Below, piece by piece: positions 11,290 through 23,547 of a stretch of DNA of 64,000 nucleotides. The notes under the pieces are model-generated. The model saw nothing but the letters and a program-made list of their open reading frames with translations, was not told where the DNA came from and did not search any database. Source of the stretch: Branchiostoma floridae (taxonomy: Eukaryota; Chordata; Leptocardii; Amphioxiformes; Branchiostomatidae); NCBI RefSeq assembly GCF_000003815.2, contig NC_049996.1:4781834-4845833 (forward strand), in the 5' to 3' direction. Every line of letters begins with the position of its first letter. The stretch's first letter is position 1. The position numbers and the translations under genes were made by a program.

Positions 11290-12665
11290 AACATTCCCCA
11301 AATTTCTTTTAACTCAAGGTTTATTTCTCTGCACACAGAAATGCTGTGCTATGTTCTCCATTATCTTTATTTCCTCAAATAACAATTCTTACGACTGACT
11401 ACTCTTCCAACACTGCAGCCCAACACTTTAATGTTGGTATCTATTTTTTTCACCTCATAGACTGTATAGTGACTTACATGACATTGTATAATACTAACAA
11501 TGATCATAATTCTTGTCCTCTTTCTCGCCAGACATTGTACTTTACTCCAGACACACTACCTTTTCCTAAAAGTACACTGAGTCTCTTATTATATAGACCT
11601 TGTGTCTGTGACACATTTCCCAGATTCTTTTAATTCTAAATATAATTCAAAGTTTATTTCTCTGACAGCAGCACACAGATATATTGTACTACCTCTTGAC
11701 TTTCCTCCTCACTACAAACTGACTAACTCTTCCAGCATTTCAACTCAATGCTTTGACACCATCTATATTTTCATCTCTAAGTAAAGACTACATAATGATA
11801 ATCATCATTTAGATAGTATTTGTCCTCTTTGTAAATCTCAAGACACTGTTCTTTGCCTTTTCCTATAGAAGGGCACTATTGAATATGAACTTGTGTTTGC
11901 AAATTTCTTAAAGGTTGAACATCTCTTATCTCTTAATGCAATGATCTTACTCCTAATGACTTCAAGTTAGACTACTTTTCTCCAGTCTTTTTTACCATCC
12001 ATTGATTCATGATTTGTGACATTCAGAAGTTGATGACCCATCAATTCTGTTTGCTCCTCTTTTAGTAACATTATGTTACTAAATTTGTGATTTGGCATTC
12101 CTGTAATTCACTGTTTAAACTGTCATGCATGATTGCATGCTGTATCACGGGAACTAGTCCTTTAACTTACAAGAACACTTTGGCATATGACATATGACAG
12201 CTAATCGCTTGTCTGCTATTATGTCTTTCCTTAATGCTGCCTTTTCCTTATCCTAAATTCTTAATTGAAAAAAAACAATTTAGCATTACATGACGTACAT
12301 GTATCAGAACAGATATTAAGTAAGTTTTTTTTTCCCAGAATCAGTTCAAACATGCACTGTTTTGAGTTTTAGACAACTCTGGCAAAGGGTGACTCTTCCA
12401 GCACTGTAGCCAATACTTTGACCTTTATATCTATCATTTTCATCTTAAAGACCGAGTAGCATTACATGTATAGAATTAACAATAATCATAATTCTTGTCC
12501 TCTTTCTCCAGACACTGATTGTTCTTTGCCTTTTCCAAAAGAAGGACACTCTTATTTATACAACTTGTGTCTGCAAGACACTATTTCACATTTCTCAAAT
12601 TTCCTTGAACTCAAAGTTTATATCTCAGACTGCACAGAATATGATGTGCTCCCTCAATGGCGATT
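11290..12665 (+). repeat. about three diverged copies of a 300-bp unit
   Basis: The landmarks ACTCTTCCA, GCACTGTAGCC or ACTGCAGCC, ATCATAATTCTTGTCCTCTT, TTGCCTTTTCC, CTTGTGTCTG and CTCAAAGTTTAT recur in the same order at about 11390-11700, 11715-11920 and 12385-12660. The end of a fourth copy lies near 11300-11350. The frames 11346-11633 and 12466-12684 are chance readings of two copies. Confidence 0.6.
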
Positions 12666-12812
12666 CTTAGACATTTATTTTTAAAGTGTCCTGTCAACTA
12701 CACTAAAAATAATTGTACTATCATATTGAACCTGTTCATTTATCCACCCTGCAGTCTGGAGGCTGCTGGAACGCCATCATCAGAGTCAGTGACTATCATG
12801 TTATGTTTGATA

Positions 12813-12878
12813 AATGAATGAATGAATGAATGAATGAATGAATGAATGAAAGAATGGATGAATGAATGAATGAATGAT
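12813..12878. repeat. TGAA/AATG microsatellite
   Basis: About 16 tetranucleotide units with two point variants near 12850. Confidence 0.9.
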
Positions 12879-14404
12879 TTTATTTGTAAAACCTTGCAGC
12901 TGTATAGCTGTCTCAGAATTGATAATTACTTACAGACAGGAGTCAAGCGTATCTCCACACATATATTAGTAAAATCAGCGATATCGGAAGTAAAAAAACT
13001 GCGCTATTGAAGTTAAAATCAGTATAAATCTACAAGGCACTCAGACAATTTACACAAGCCTTAGGACAATGTTTAAAAAAAGTTGATATTGTTGATAACT
13101 GCATCCTGTAGTATTCAGAGACAGTTGTTGTAATCTTTGCATCAAAAGGACATACCCACTTTTGTCTTGATGAAGTAATAGGATTGCTCCTATCTTTACT
13201 AAAATATTGTTTTGTACTTGCTCCCTTTTTTCTCAATTCATGAACTTTATTTTTCTTGCTATGAAGGTGATTGTGTATTTGATATATTCATCCTTGTCAT
13301 CTAGTTCTGTCTAAAACTGAATACCTCATTATGCAAAAAGTGGGAAGATTGGTAGCTTCATTTCGAGTGTGAAAATGTTGATCTATCCTGTCCTTAGTAC
13401 TGAAACTTAAGTTTAACATGTGGTGATCAAAAATGTAAACAGATGTTTTCGTTTTTGAAAGGTTTAAATCTTACTATATCATTTTCCACTTTTTGAAACA
13501 TAGTATAAGAGCAGCTTGCTTCAATTTCTCTTCTATAGAGATTGGTTAATATGGTAGTTAAGTCAATTGATGATACATTTGTATTTCTCCTCTTTGTCAG
13601 GCATTGCATACTGATAGCTGCCTCGCATAATGGTTCTATATGGCTTTTTCCAAATTACTAAATGAAGCAAACCCAGGAAGTGAATTGATACTTTTCTGTA
13701 ACTTTGTCTTCTTATTTCGCTGTGTAAAAGCCCTGATATCTTGTTTGATAACTTTTCCCCCTTTCACCTACAACTTACTGCTAATTTCTATTCTCACTGA
13801 TACAAAACATCTTTGTCAGACAGTCTACAAAATGTAATGCATCATGATGTAGTTTAAGTTACAACATCTTAAACGTGTTCTTGGATTCCTGAAAGCGTTG
13901 ACATTTCTGATGACTGCTTCTCTTTCACTTACTCTCTATTCTCACTGAAACAAAATATTTTTGGCAGACAATTTAATTTGCATCATGATGTAGTTTGCAT
14001 CACGGTAGAAAATAATTTTGACTGTTCTTTTTTGTCCAGACTGTGACAATATTACGTACTAATTGATGACAAACTGTGTTATTTTTTCATTAGATCTTGT
14101 AATGATGTAATCCATTGATCCTTACAACAAACACATATGGACATTCAATGCTGACTACTTTGGGGGAAAAGGGGGCAAACATATGGGAATTTCTGTCCCA
14201 CCTTTAAAGTTTCAAACTGTCTGCATGCTTCTAATAAGGAAGCTCCTTACCAGATAAATCAGAGTCAGATCTTCCAGGAAATGGAAAAAATGTTGCATTT
14301 CCTTTCTTCTTAGTTCTACTTTCGATGAAATAAAACTCAAGTTCATGATTTTGTTTGGGATGATAGCCCAAAAGCTACATTTGACATTTGTTCACTTCCA
14401 TTTG
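12879..14404. other. gene-free T-rich stretch
   Basis: I see no coding exon and no element ends. A short phrase (TATTCTCACTGA...CAAAA) occurs near both 13790 and 13940, so part of it is an old local duplication. Confidence 0.35.
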
Positions 14405-15873
14405 TAGCGTCTACTAAGCTTTCCTGATCTCCAGAACCAGTAGTATCTAAGTGTTACTGTTTAACACTGCTAAACTTTCCTGATATCATAAACCAGTAGT
14501 TTCTAAGTGTTACTGTTTAACACTGCTAAACTTTCCTGATATCATAAACCAGTAGTTTCTAAGTGTTACTGTTTAACACTGCTAAACTTTCCTGATATCA
14601 TAAACCAGTAGTTTCTAAGTGTTACTGTTTAACACTGCTAAACTTTCCTGATATCATAAAACCAGTAGTTTCTAAGTGTTACTGTTTAACACTGCTAAAC
14701 TTTCCTGATATCATAAACCAGTAGTTTCTAAGTGTTACTGTTTAACACTAAAACTTTCCTGATATCATAAACCAATAGTTTCTAAGTGTTACTGTTTAAC
14801 ACTAAAACTTTCCTGATATCATGAACCAGTAATTTCTAAGTGTTACTGTTTAATGCTACTAAACTTTCCTGATCTTCTGAACCAGTAGTTTCTAAGTGTT
14901 AGTGTTTAATGCTACTAAACTTTCCTGATCTTCTGAACCAGTAGTTTCTAAGTGTTAGTGTTTAACACTGCTAAACTTTCCTGATATCATAAAACCAGTA
15001 GTTTCTAAGTGTTACTGTTTAACACTGCTAAACTTTCCTGATATCATAAACCAGTAGTTTCTAAGTGTTACTGTTTAATGCTACTAAACTTTCCTGATCT
15101 TCTGAACCAGTAGTTTCTAAGTGTTAGTGTTTAATGCTACTAAACTTTCCTGATCTTCTGAACCAGTAGTTTCTAAGTGTTAGTGTTTAATGCTACTAAA
15201 CTTTCCTGATCTTCTGAACCAGTAGTTTCTAAGTGTTAGTGTTTAATGCTACTAAACTTTCCTGATCTTCTGAACCAGTAGTTTCTAAGTGTTAGTGTTT
15301 AATGCTACTAAACTTTCCTGATCTTCTGAACCAGTAGTTTCTAAGTGTTAGTGTTTAATGCTACTAAACTTTCCTGATCTTCTGAGTTGTAGTTTCTAAG
15401 TGTTAGTGTTTAATGCTACTAAACTTTCCTGATCTTCTGAACCAGTAGGTTCTAAGTGTTAGGGTTTAATGCTACTAAACTTTCCTGATCTTCTGAACCA
15501 GTAGTTTCTAAGTGTTAGTGTTTAATGCTACTAAACTTTCCTGATCTTCTGAACCAGTAGTTTCTAAGTGTTAGTGTTTAATGCTACTAAACTTTTCTGA
15601 TCTCTTGAACCAGTAGGTTCTATGTGTTAGGGTTTAATGCTACTAAACTTTCCTGATCTTCTGAACCAGTAGTTTCTAAGTGTTAGTGTTTAATGCTACT
15701 AAACTTTCCTGATCTTCTGAACCAGTAGTTTCTAAGTGTTAGTGTTTAATGCTACTAAACTTTCCTGATCTTCTGAACCAGTAGTTTCTAAGTGTTAGGG
15801 TTTAACGCTACTAAACTTTCCTGATCTCTTGAACCAGTAGTTTCTAAGTGTTAGGGTTTAACACTCAGACTTT
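14405..15873 (+). repeat. 56-bp minisatellite, about 26 units
   Basis: The unit contains AAACTTTCCTGAT, then a variable 8-10 bases, then CCAGTAGTTTCTAAGTGTTA. Two subtypes differ in the variable part: ATATCATAAA with AACACTGC, and ATCTTCTGAA with AATGCTAC. The first subtype dominates to about 14860, the second appears, the first returns for two units near 14960-15070, and the second then fills most of the array. This mosaic shows block duplication or unequal exchange. Confidence 0.95.
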
Positions 15874-16465
15874 AGTGTTCGTACAACCCATGACACAGTG
15901 ACTGTTATTCTGAATCTCAGCACTTCTGTTCCTCTGAGACTGCATCTATCTCTAGTTCTATGAATATCCACAACATTTTGTTGACAGTCTGACTCCTTCT
16001 TTTTATTTTTTTTTAATCTGTAGACATTTGTATCTATAAATTCTTTTAACTTGTCTTTGAGAAGATGGATTCAACTAAAACCAGTTGAACTTGTATAATA
16101 ACAGATGAAATTCAATTTGCTTTAGATGCTCTTACTACGCTCAAATCATTTGTTATTGCTAAATAAAGTTGGTAAGATATACTGGAAGCTTTGCGTTTTT
16201 GCTATTATGATGTTTCCTGATTTGTTTTATAAAGGTAACAGCTACATGACTTAGTAACATTGTAGCAGTAGCAGCAAATTGTTGCTAAATTTTGAGATGA
16301 ACTTCTCCATATTGAACTGATTTGTGCTGGTTGACTCCACAATCTCTTGTCAAAATCCTAGATCTGTGTGTTATGAATGAAAGTACTTCTAATGTCTCTT
16401 CCTCCTTTGTGGTAATCAAATTTTAAGAAAAATGGTCAATATTGTTTACACGTCTCACTGCATGA

Positions 16466-16862
16466 AAAGTCGAATTTACCATAACGGTAAATGTGATGTA
16501 AAGCCTGGTAAAGGTTACATTTACCGGTAATTTACCGGCCATTTACCCGTCGGTAAATGTGCAGATTTACCCGGCATTTACCCTACATGGTAAGTCCAGT
16601 AATGGTTGCCTAAATTTACCACATTTACCCGGTTCATGTAAAGGCGTGTTTACCGAGATTTACCATTTGCGGTATAAGTCACAGTTACTGCCATTTACCC
16701 GCCTTTACCGTGGGTATATAGATGCATTTACCGGGATTTACCACTCACGTTAAATATCATTTACCGGCCTTTACCGTGGGTATATATACCTGCATTTACC
16801 GGGATTTACCACTCGCGTTATATCTCATACTTATTGGCATTTACCCATCTGTAACATTTACC
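16466..16862. repeat. subterminal repeats of the CACTA-like element, left
   Basis: Words such as ATTTACCGG, GGTAAAT, CATTTACC and TTTACCGTGGGTATATA recur some twenty times in both orientations. In CACTA elements such subterminal motifs are the transposase binding sites. The role here is inferred from position. Confidence 0.7.
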
Positions 16863-17828
16863 TGGAAGTTCACAAACCATGTTGTATGACATCCAAAATT
16901 ACCCACGTCTACATTTATTCACAACTATGAATCAGAAGGACATGCTTTTGATGAAATACAGCAAAATTTGTTAGATAAAGTTTAGTTACATTTTCTGAAG
17001 AATACTAGTATACACTGCAAATAAAATGTATAGTTTTATCAGCTACCACCTAGTAGGCTACTCTGTACATGTATTAACACACACATAAACCACACAATCT
17101 AAACATAAGTATTTGTCTTGGTAAATTATACATACAAGAATAGTCTTTATATACAGTAAATACAAGTAGTATCATGTTCTGTGCAAAATCCTGACTTTGT
17201 TGTCAATGATAACATCATGTCACCAATGAAAGTATGATTGTATAATGAAAGCTTGAGAAGTGCAAAGAAACAGTAGCATTACAAGGAAAACTGACCTGCA
17301 ATGACATGGAAATGTGTAGGTCAACATTAAGTGTGGCCTGCAATGTTTCACCCTTCAATAGGCAGCATCATGTAACTACTACATATCATCCAATCAATGA
17401 TTTATCATTCAAAACTTAGAAATATGTAGGTCAACATTTAGTGGGGCCCATGCTACATTTTACACTTTGTCAACATGATCAGTGCCATGTACTGTAAATG
17501 CATCTAAGTTCACAGTAGGAAGGTAATCGCTATGAGTTTGTGGTTGCGTAACAGTCACATATGTATCTGGGTCTTAAGACGAAAAGGTACTAGTATGCGG
17601 TTGTTCGCAGCAATTTTGAGTTCACGTTAAACCACGAACATTTCTGGATTTACAGTTACTTACTGCTACGTGTTTATTCAAGTAATGCTTTTTCATTATT
17701 TGATTTAAAAACAGATGATATCTGTATGTTACATGTACAGTAATGTCAATCTATACATTCTAAACATATATGTCAAATGCAAAAATCAACTTGTAGCTGC
17801 ATAAACTTACTAGTAACATACATTTGCT
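16863..17828. other. gene-free interior of the CACTA-like element
   Basis: I see no open frame or repeat ends in this AT-rich part. Confidence 0.4.
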
Positions 17829-18026
17829 TAATTCCACCAGGTGCCATTATACCGCTTCCTCAAAAAACATTGTCATAGAGGCCTTCTGAAGATTGTCTTC
17901 AACACCTAAATATCTGAATTGTATTACATTTCAGATATTTAACATTCGGTGTTCAAGACAATTTTGGGAAGACCCGTATACTAACGTTTTTTTGAGGTGG
18001 CGGTATGATGGCACCTGGTGGAATTA
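17829..18026. repeat. fold-back MITE, about 198 bp
   Basis: TAATTCCACCAGGTGCCAT at the left pairs with ATGGCACCTGGTGGAATTA at the right. The arms continue inward through CGCC/GCGG-like and AGATATTTA words, so most of the unit is one imperfect hairpin. The frame 17893-18084 is a reading of one arm. Confidence 0.7.
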
Positions 18027-18926
18027 TAATAGTCAATGTTATTTGAACACCTACATGTATGGTGCACCAGATTGTATGCTATAGAACTGCTTGTGCGTGT
18101 AATAAAAGAACTCCCCATTCCAATATAGTCATCTGAGACCACTGCTGTCATGGCCTCAGTGTAAGCTTGTCTCCCTCAGTGCCTGCATGTTGGACTTCTT
18201 GCTGTGGGTTTGGAGTCCTTGTAGCAAACCCTTTCCTGTATAAGAAAACCACCAAAGTACCATTAAACATAAATTCACTTTGAAATCTGCCCTACAAGTT
18301 TGGACAAACATGAATTAAAAACGAAACAATATGCTCAAGAAATATCATGCCGTGCCTCGTCCCAATAGATTATCAAACAACAGCTAACAACAAGCGAGAA
18401 AAAATGAGGACTCAGGATGGTCGCCTGCCTCAGTATACACTGACTCTGCTACTGCTGAGCATGAATATGCAGGACTGTTGTCTTACCTAAAGAGCCTTTG
18501 GCAGTACTTCAGCAGAAGAGCTAATCTGACAGTTCCTTGCTTTGTTCCCTGCCATCCTCCTCACAAGCTGTGCTGCACTTTTGAAGGAAGTCTCCACTGT
18601 TGGTGTACTGGAGTGGCCATATGTGTATTATATAGAAAGATAAATAATGTCACAGTTAAAAACTTCATGACTAAATCTGGGCATCCTCAAATAAATTCTA
18701 CCTGAAATATTATATTGATCAAACATCTGTAACTGAATTACTAAACACTAGTAACTGAAACGAAAAAAAGAAGATGTTATGCCTTTAATAAAACAATATT
18801 TTTATCCATAGTCACTTAACACTGCTGATTCTATCTCATCAATTACATGTATATGAGTGTCACTTTGAAACTTTTGCTTGAAGAAATCAATTATACTTGT
18901 TAATCTTGTCAATACTTGCTCCCCCT

Positions 18927-19529
18927 TCAGTAATTTAGTATATCATATATATGTAGGGAGGGTGGTGGGCATTCAGTATTATCAAGTACATGTACAAGGT
19001 CGTTTATGAACAGGTTAAAGAGTGTAGGGCTAAGGTTACAGCCTTGCCTGACACCCTTCTCGGTTGCAAATGATGGCGTTAAACCAGACGATGTTTTGAC
19101 GCATGTCAGGGGTTTTGAGTACATACATTTAATAAGCTTATAGAAATTACCGCCCACTCCTGACTCTAACAATTTATAACGGAGACCCTCTCTCCAAACG
19201 GAATCGAAGGCTTTTTTAAAGTCAACAAAACACGAATAAAGACGTTTATTATCTGTAAGATATTTGCTTAAAAGTGTATCAATAATGAACAGGTTATCGC
19301 TCGTTCTGAATTTGCTTCTAAAGCCAGCTTGATTGGGAGATATAAGTTTATTTTCATCTAGGAAATTGGTGAGGCGAGAGTTTAGAATAGATGTAAATAG
19401 CTTGGCCAAACAGCTGGTTACTGATATCCCTCTATAGTTATTGGGGTCATCTTTTGCCCCGCCCTTATGTAGGGCGACAATGTGGCTATTACACCACTCC
19501 TGGGGAAAATAACCAGACGACAGGAACAA
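18927..19529 (-). pseudogene. reverse transcriptase fragment of a non-LTR element
   Basis: About 200 open codons on the - strand hold RT blocks in order: FPQEWCNSHIVALHKGG, NNYRGISV, NQAGFR, VDFKKAFDSVW (motif A) and KGVRQGCNLSPTLFNLFIND (motif B). The frame ends just before the YADD-type catalytic motif, so the enzyme is incomplete. The sequence differs from the LINE at 44-48.8 kb and belongs to another clade (I- or RTE-like is my guess). It lies inside the CACTA-like element. Confidence 0.85.
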
Positions 19530-19619
19530 GTTGAATCAAAGAACCCACACATTATAAAAGAAGTGGGTAAATTCGTCTTCCACTGCCTAAAGAGAAGAAG
19601 TCTAACCCAACAAAACCAG

Positions 19620-19745
19620 TATAATGTACACTAGCATAGCATAGTCATAGAATGTAGTTCCTAGCACCTTTGTATTTTTCCTTATTTTACATGTTGTTTG
19701 TACCTGCAATTAGCCCTCGGGCAAGAACTTGCAATAAACATATCA
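19620..19745 (+). mobile_element. LINE-type 3' end
   Basis: AATTAGCCCTCGGGCAAGAA followed by CTTGCAATAAACATATC is a short hairpin with a tail typical of CR1-group 3' ends. It is on the strand opposite the RT fragment next to it, so it comes from a separate insertion. Confidence 0.45.
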
Positions 19746-20092
19746 TTTATATATCTACTAATACAGTGAAATTTATTTCTTCAGCATTTGCTACATCTAA
19801 AACATGACATGGATGCCTGTTTGACAACTACCAACAGGCATTTGTTTCTGGTTTATGCCAAGCATGCATGAACATGTTTTTTTTTTTGGTTTAGCTTAGA
19901 GATTTTCTCGTGGGGAGGGGGGCAGGTAACTATAGTAGTATACCTAGCTAGTACGTTTGGGACATATCTTTATCATTTGTGTAATCGTAATTCTGGCGAT
20001 GTCACGTCAATAAAAACTCTAAATAGTAAATAAAAGTTGTAAATGATTAATAACGACACTTACGACAGCATCTGTAGTAATATTGTACTCAC

Positions 20093-20350
20093 CGATCGAA
20101 GGCCCTTCTAAACATAGAGGGAGGGGGGCGAATTCCGAGGAAACAGTTGCTGCACGCTATTCACCAATGTCCCCGCATTTTGGGCTTACATCACGTTTCC
20201 CTTGACTCTCAGCCTTTCCCGGGACGAGAAGTAGACAATGGTGGGGCCATGTTTCGCGAAAAGCGATATACGACGCCTTTCATGCCGAAACGTACAAGAA
20301 CCGTTAACGGTTTCACCCGGGCCCGCGCACTTAGTACGCATGCGTGATCC
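20093..20350 (-). promoter_or_regulatory. CpG-rich candidate promoter and 5' exon
   Basis: This GC- and CpG-rich island in AT-rich surroundings contains the palindrome ACGCATGCGT (resembling an NRF1 site) near 20336 and CCCGGGCCCGCG beside it. Read on the - strand it ends with CG then GTGAGT at 20092-20087, a strong 5' splice donor. Any ATG inside soon meets a stop, so the exon would be untranslated. It could be the promoter of the element's lost transposase gene or a captured host promoter. Confidence 0.3.
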
Positions 20351-20736
20351 TGGGGGTCAGGGCTTTGACCTATTGCGTAATACAAGTCCCTAACTTTTCT
20401 ACATAATCAGATTCTTTTGGCTATCTTTCATAATGTATAGATTTATAAGTAGTAAGTGTCTGGTCTTTGACTAAAAGCTGTAACCAATATCATAGAATTT
20501 GTCTGCGAATACATACATGATTTTTATTTCGAAAATAAATATATAATATAAAAATAAATCTTATCCGAGTATGTGTGCAAACCTTATAAGAATTTTTTTG
20601 CCTTCAGTGTGATGAAGAGACCACCCCATGACCTTTATTTCATGTTCATGAAGGTGCCACCAAGGACTTAATAACTAATTAACTTTTAACACTGATATGA
20701 CAACCTGACTTCATATAACACCGAAATAAAGGCGTC

Positions 20737-21700
20737 TTTATCCTGGTCCCTTATCTTGGTCCCTTATCCTGGTCCCTTATCCTGGACCTTATCCTGGTCC
20801 CTTATATATTCCTGGCCCCTTATCCTGGGCCCTTATCTTGGTCCCTTATCCTGGTCCCTTATCCTGGTCCCTTATCCTGGCCCCTTATCTTGGTCCCTTA
20901 TCCTGGTCCCTTATCTTGGTCCTTTATCCTGGTCCCTTATCTTGGTCCCCTATCCTGGTCCCTTATCCTGGCCCCTTATCCTGGTCCCTTATCCTGGTCC
21001 CTTATCTTGGTCCCTTATCCTGGTCCCTTATCTTGGTCCCTTATCCTGGTCCCTTATCTTGGTCCCTTATCCTGGTCCCTTATCTTGGTCCCTTATCCTG
21101 GTCCCTTATCTTGGTCCCCTATCCTGGTCCCTTATCTTGGTCCCTTATCCTGGTCCCTTATCTTGGTCCCTTATCTTGGTCCCTTATCTTGGTCCCTTAT
21201 CTTGGTCCCTTATCCTGGTCTCTTATCTTGGTCCCTTATCCTGGTCCCTTATCTTGGTCCCTTATCCTGGTCCCTTATCCTGGTCCCTTATCTTGGTCCC
21301 TTATCTTGGTCCCTTATTTTGGTCCCTTATCTTGGTCCCTTATCCTGGTCCCTTATCCTGGCCCCTTATCTTGGTCCCTTATCTTGGTCCCTTATCCTGG
21401 TCCCTTATCTTGGTCCCTTATCTTGGTCCCTTATCCTGGTCCCTTATCCTGGTCCCTTATCCTGGTCCCTTATCCTGGTCCCTTATCCTGGTCCCTTATC
21501 TTGGTCCCTTATCCTGGTCCCTTATCCTGGTCCCTTATCCTGGTCCCTTATCCTGGTCCCTTATCCTGGACCTTATCCTGGTCCCTTATCCTGGTCCCTT
21601 ATCCTGGTCCCTTATCCTGGTCCCTTATCCTGGTCCCTTATCCTGGACCTTATCATGGACCTTATCTGGGACTTTATCTGGGACCTTATCCGGGATTCTC
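20737..21700 (+). repeat. 13-bp minisatellite, about 70 units
   Basis: The unit is TATCCTGGTCCCT or TATCTTGGTCCCT, a two-letter variation at one site with rare other changes. Because 13 is not a multiple of three and the unit has no stop on this strand, all three + frames stay open and each reads the same 13-residue peptide VPYPGPLSWSLIL. The long open frames are therefore products of the repeat and not genes. The array lies inside the CACTA-like element close to its right end. Confidence 0.95.
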
Positions 21701-21837
21701 AGTATCTGGGGATAATAGACAGACACTATGGGCTAAGGGGGCTTACACAGGTTGTCCTGGTTACATACCTAAGGGCTTTATATCTCTGGGATGGATTCAT
21801 TTCATTATCTATATGCTATACATGAATACTGATATTT

Positions 21838-21945
21838 ATCCGATATTTACACATATTTACCGGGTAAATCTGAGGTATTTGTCGGTAAATGTCAGGTATC
21901 ACATTTACCACGAATTTACACACCCATGGTAAGTTTGGTAAATCC
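21838..21945. repeat. subterminal repeats of the CACTA-like element, right
   Basis: ATTTACCGGGTAAAT, GGTAAATGT, CATTTACCA and TTTGGTAAAT words match those of the left end. Confidence 0.65.
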
Positions 21946-22496
21946 CAGATTTCATGCAGTGTCTAACCCTTGCCTTATGGGGTATAAACTGGATAGTGCG
22001 TATTTGAATGTTAGTCAGTTTGAGCCACTTTAAATTAGTATTTTAACAAAATATTACTACTGCCTGCTAATGCTATATCTCATATTCAAACAACATTGAT
22101 GTAAAGTGTCTTGCTTATTAGTTTTTCCTAACTCTCCTGTTCTTATTTGTAGATAATATCAACCAACTCCCAATCTCTATATCTTAGAATATGCCTTTCA
22201 GTGTGAGTCAATTGCTATTAGGCTGTTGCTTGTACAGATATGCTTTGCCTATAGAAAATATGATGATACTTTCCTGGTCTGTAGTCTCTGAGGAAGGGAA
22301 GGGAAGGGAGGTTGACTTCCCAGTAATGGTTACATGATACAATCCAAAACATTTTTTTTTTGCTTTGAAGGTTTAATTGTTCTGTTAGTTGTTAGCATGC
22401 TCATCTAGTTCTGTTTATTAATAAGAGTTCCCTGTATATATATTCCAATGTATGTTGGAAATGTTGACATACTATATTTCACTTAATGTCCCGAGT

Positions 22497-22514
22497 CTTG
22501 CCCTTGGTGCCAAA
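22497..22514 (-). promoter_or_regulatory. RE1/NRSE-like site 4
   Basis: The - strand reads TTTGGCACCAAGGGCAAG, with three mismatches to the RE1 core. It is a weak copy. Confidence 0.3.
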
Positions 22515-23015
22515 TTGAAGTTTGCACATAATTCTGCATTAAATGTACATAACATGTGTTTTCTGTATTCTGTGTTTTGGGGTTAATTTTTAGCTAGCTG
22601 CTTGATAGTTGCCTTGATAGTTGCCTAATGTTTTTCATCTGTATGGAACTAAACTTTGTTTATTCTGTGGAGGTATAATATTATTGCTTTCTGACTACCA
22701 GGGCATCATTAGACTTAACCAGTACATAAAATGTACTTTGATTATTAATTACTTACTTCTTGTTGGGAAATAGGTATTATTTGGTATTATGATTATCTTA
22801 TTTGGACTTGCATATTCTTGTTGAATGGAAATTTTTCTGTAAAGAAGTAAAGGCTTCACTGAAGACTGTATGCCAAAATATCTTCCAGATGCCATGTTTG
22901 ATTTTGTAGGTTTGTCAGGACAAGCCTCTGGAAGAGATGGTTCTTTTCTATACTTTGATATTGCTAATATATAATTCTGTATTAATCCGCTGAAAACCTT
23001 CAAGTTATAACGAGT

Positions 23016-23033
23016 CCTGTCCTTGGTGCTGAA
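23016..23033 (-). promoter_or_regulatory. RE1/NRSE-like site 5
   Basis: The - strand reads TTCAGCACCAAGGACAGG, a full match to the RE1 core. Confidence 0.55.
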
Positions 23034-23547
23034 CTATGTCAGAGTTGTGACATTCCTATCCTTTGTTTTATACTTTTGTAGTCTGATCATGACATGTGTC
23101 TGCTATATGACACTGTAAAACAGTAAATATGGGTGTGAATGTGATACTTAAAACTTGTTGTGATAATTTCTGATAATAGATGAACCCCATTATTAAATTG
23201 AAAATCACTTTCTACTGGTTGATATCTTCAACCTTTGTCGTTGAAACCATCGTCTGCATAATTTTTAGAGTCATCCACCTAATGAAACCTTCTACATGTA
23301 CTGTACATGCTTGCACTCCTCTTTATTTCTACTTTTACTATACCTTACTTGCTATATGTCACATAACACATGTATTATGCAGGTACTTTCTACTTTATGA
23401 ATACATATGTTCATGTAGTAGGAGACTTTTATAACTATATTTTCCAGGCTGTCTTCATTTTGTGCTTTGAATGATGATGATTATGATATCTATTGACCAG
23501 TGCTATTTTGTAGTAACGAAAAATTTCGCAGCCCCAATACTGGTACT

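Larger units (their letters stand above)
16456..21961. mobile_element. CACTA/EnSpm-like non-autonomous element, 5.5 kb
   Basis: The left end is CACTGCATGAAAAGTCGAAT and the right end read on the other strand is CACTGCATGAAATCTGGGAT. Both then continue into TTTACCA. The flanks carry the 3-bp direct repeat TCT at 16453-16455 and 21962-21964. CACTR ends, a 3-bp duplication and arrays of short subterminal repeats are together characteristic of CACTA/EnSpm elements. I find no transposase. Inside are a fold-back (17829-18026), a LINE fragment, a CpG-rich candidate promoter and a 13-bp minisatellite. Chapaev elements also begin CACTR but make 4-bp duplications, which do not fit here. Confidence 0.75.
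21962..23547. other. gene-free T-rich stretch with two RE1-like sites
   Basis: I see no gene. RE1-like sites 4 and 5 lie at 22497 and 23016. Each is preceded by CGAGT, which suggests a local duplication of a short segment around them. Confidence 0.4.

Noticed and set aside
20756-21932. Three long overlapping open frames (311-364 codons) with Pro/Leu/Trp-rich protein
   Set aside because: They are readings of the 13-bp minisatellite, which has no stop on this strand; all three frames give the same peptide.
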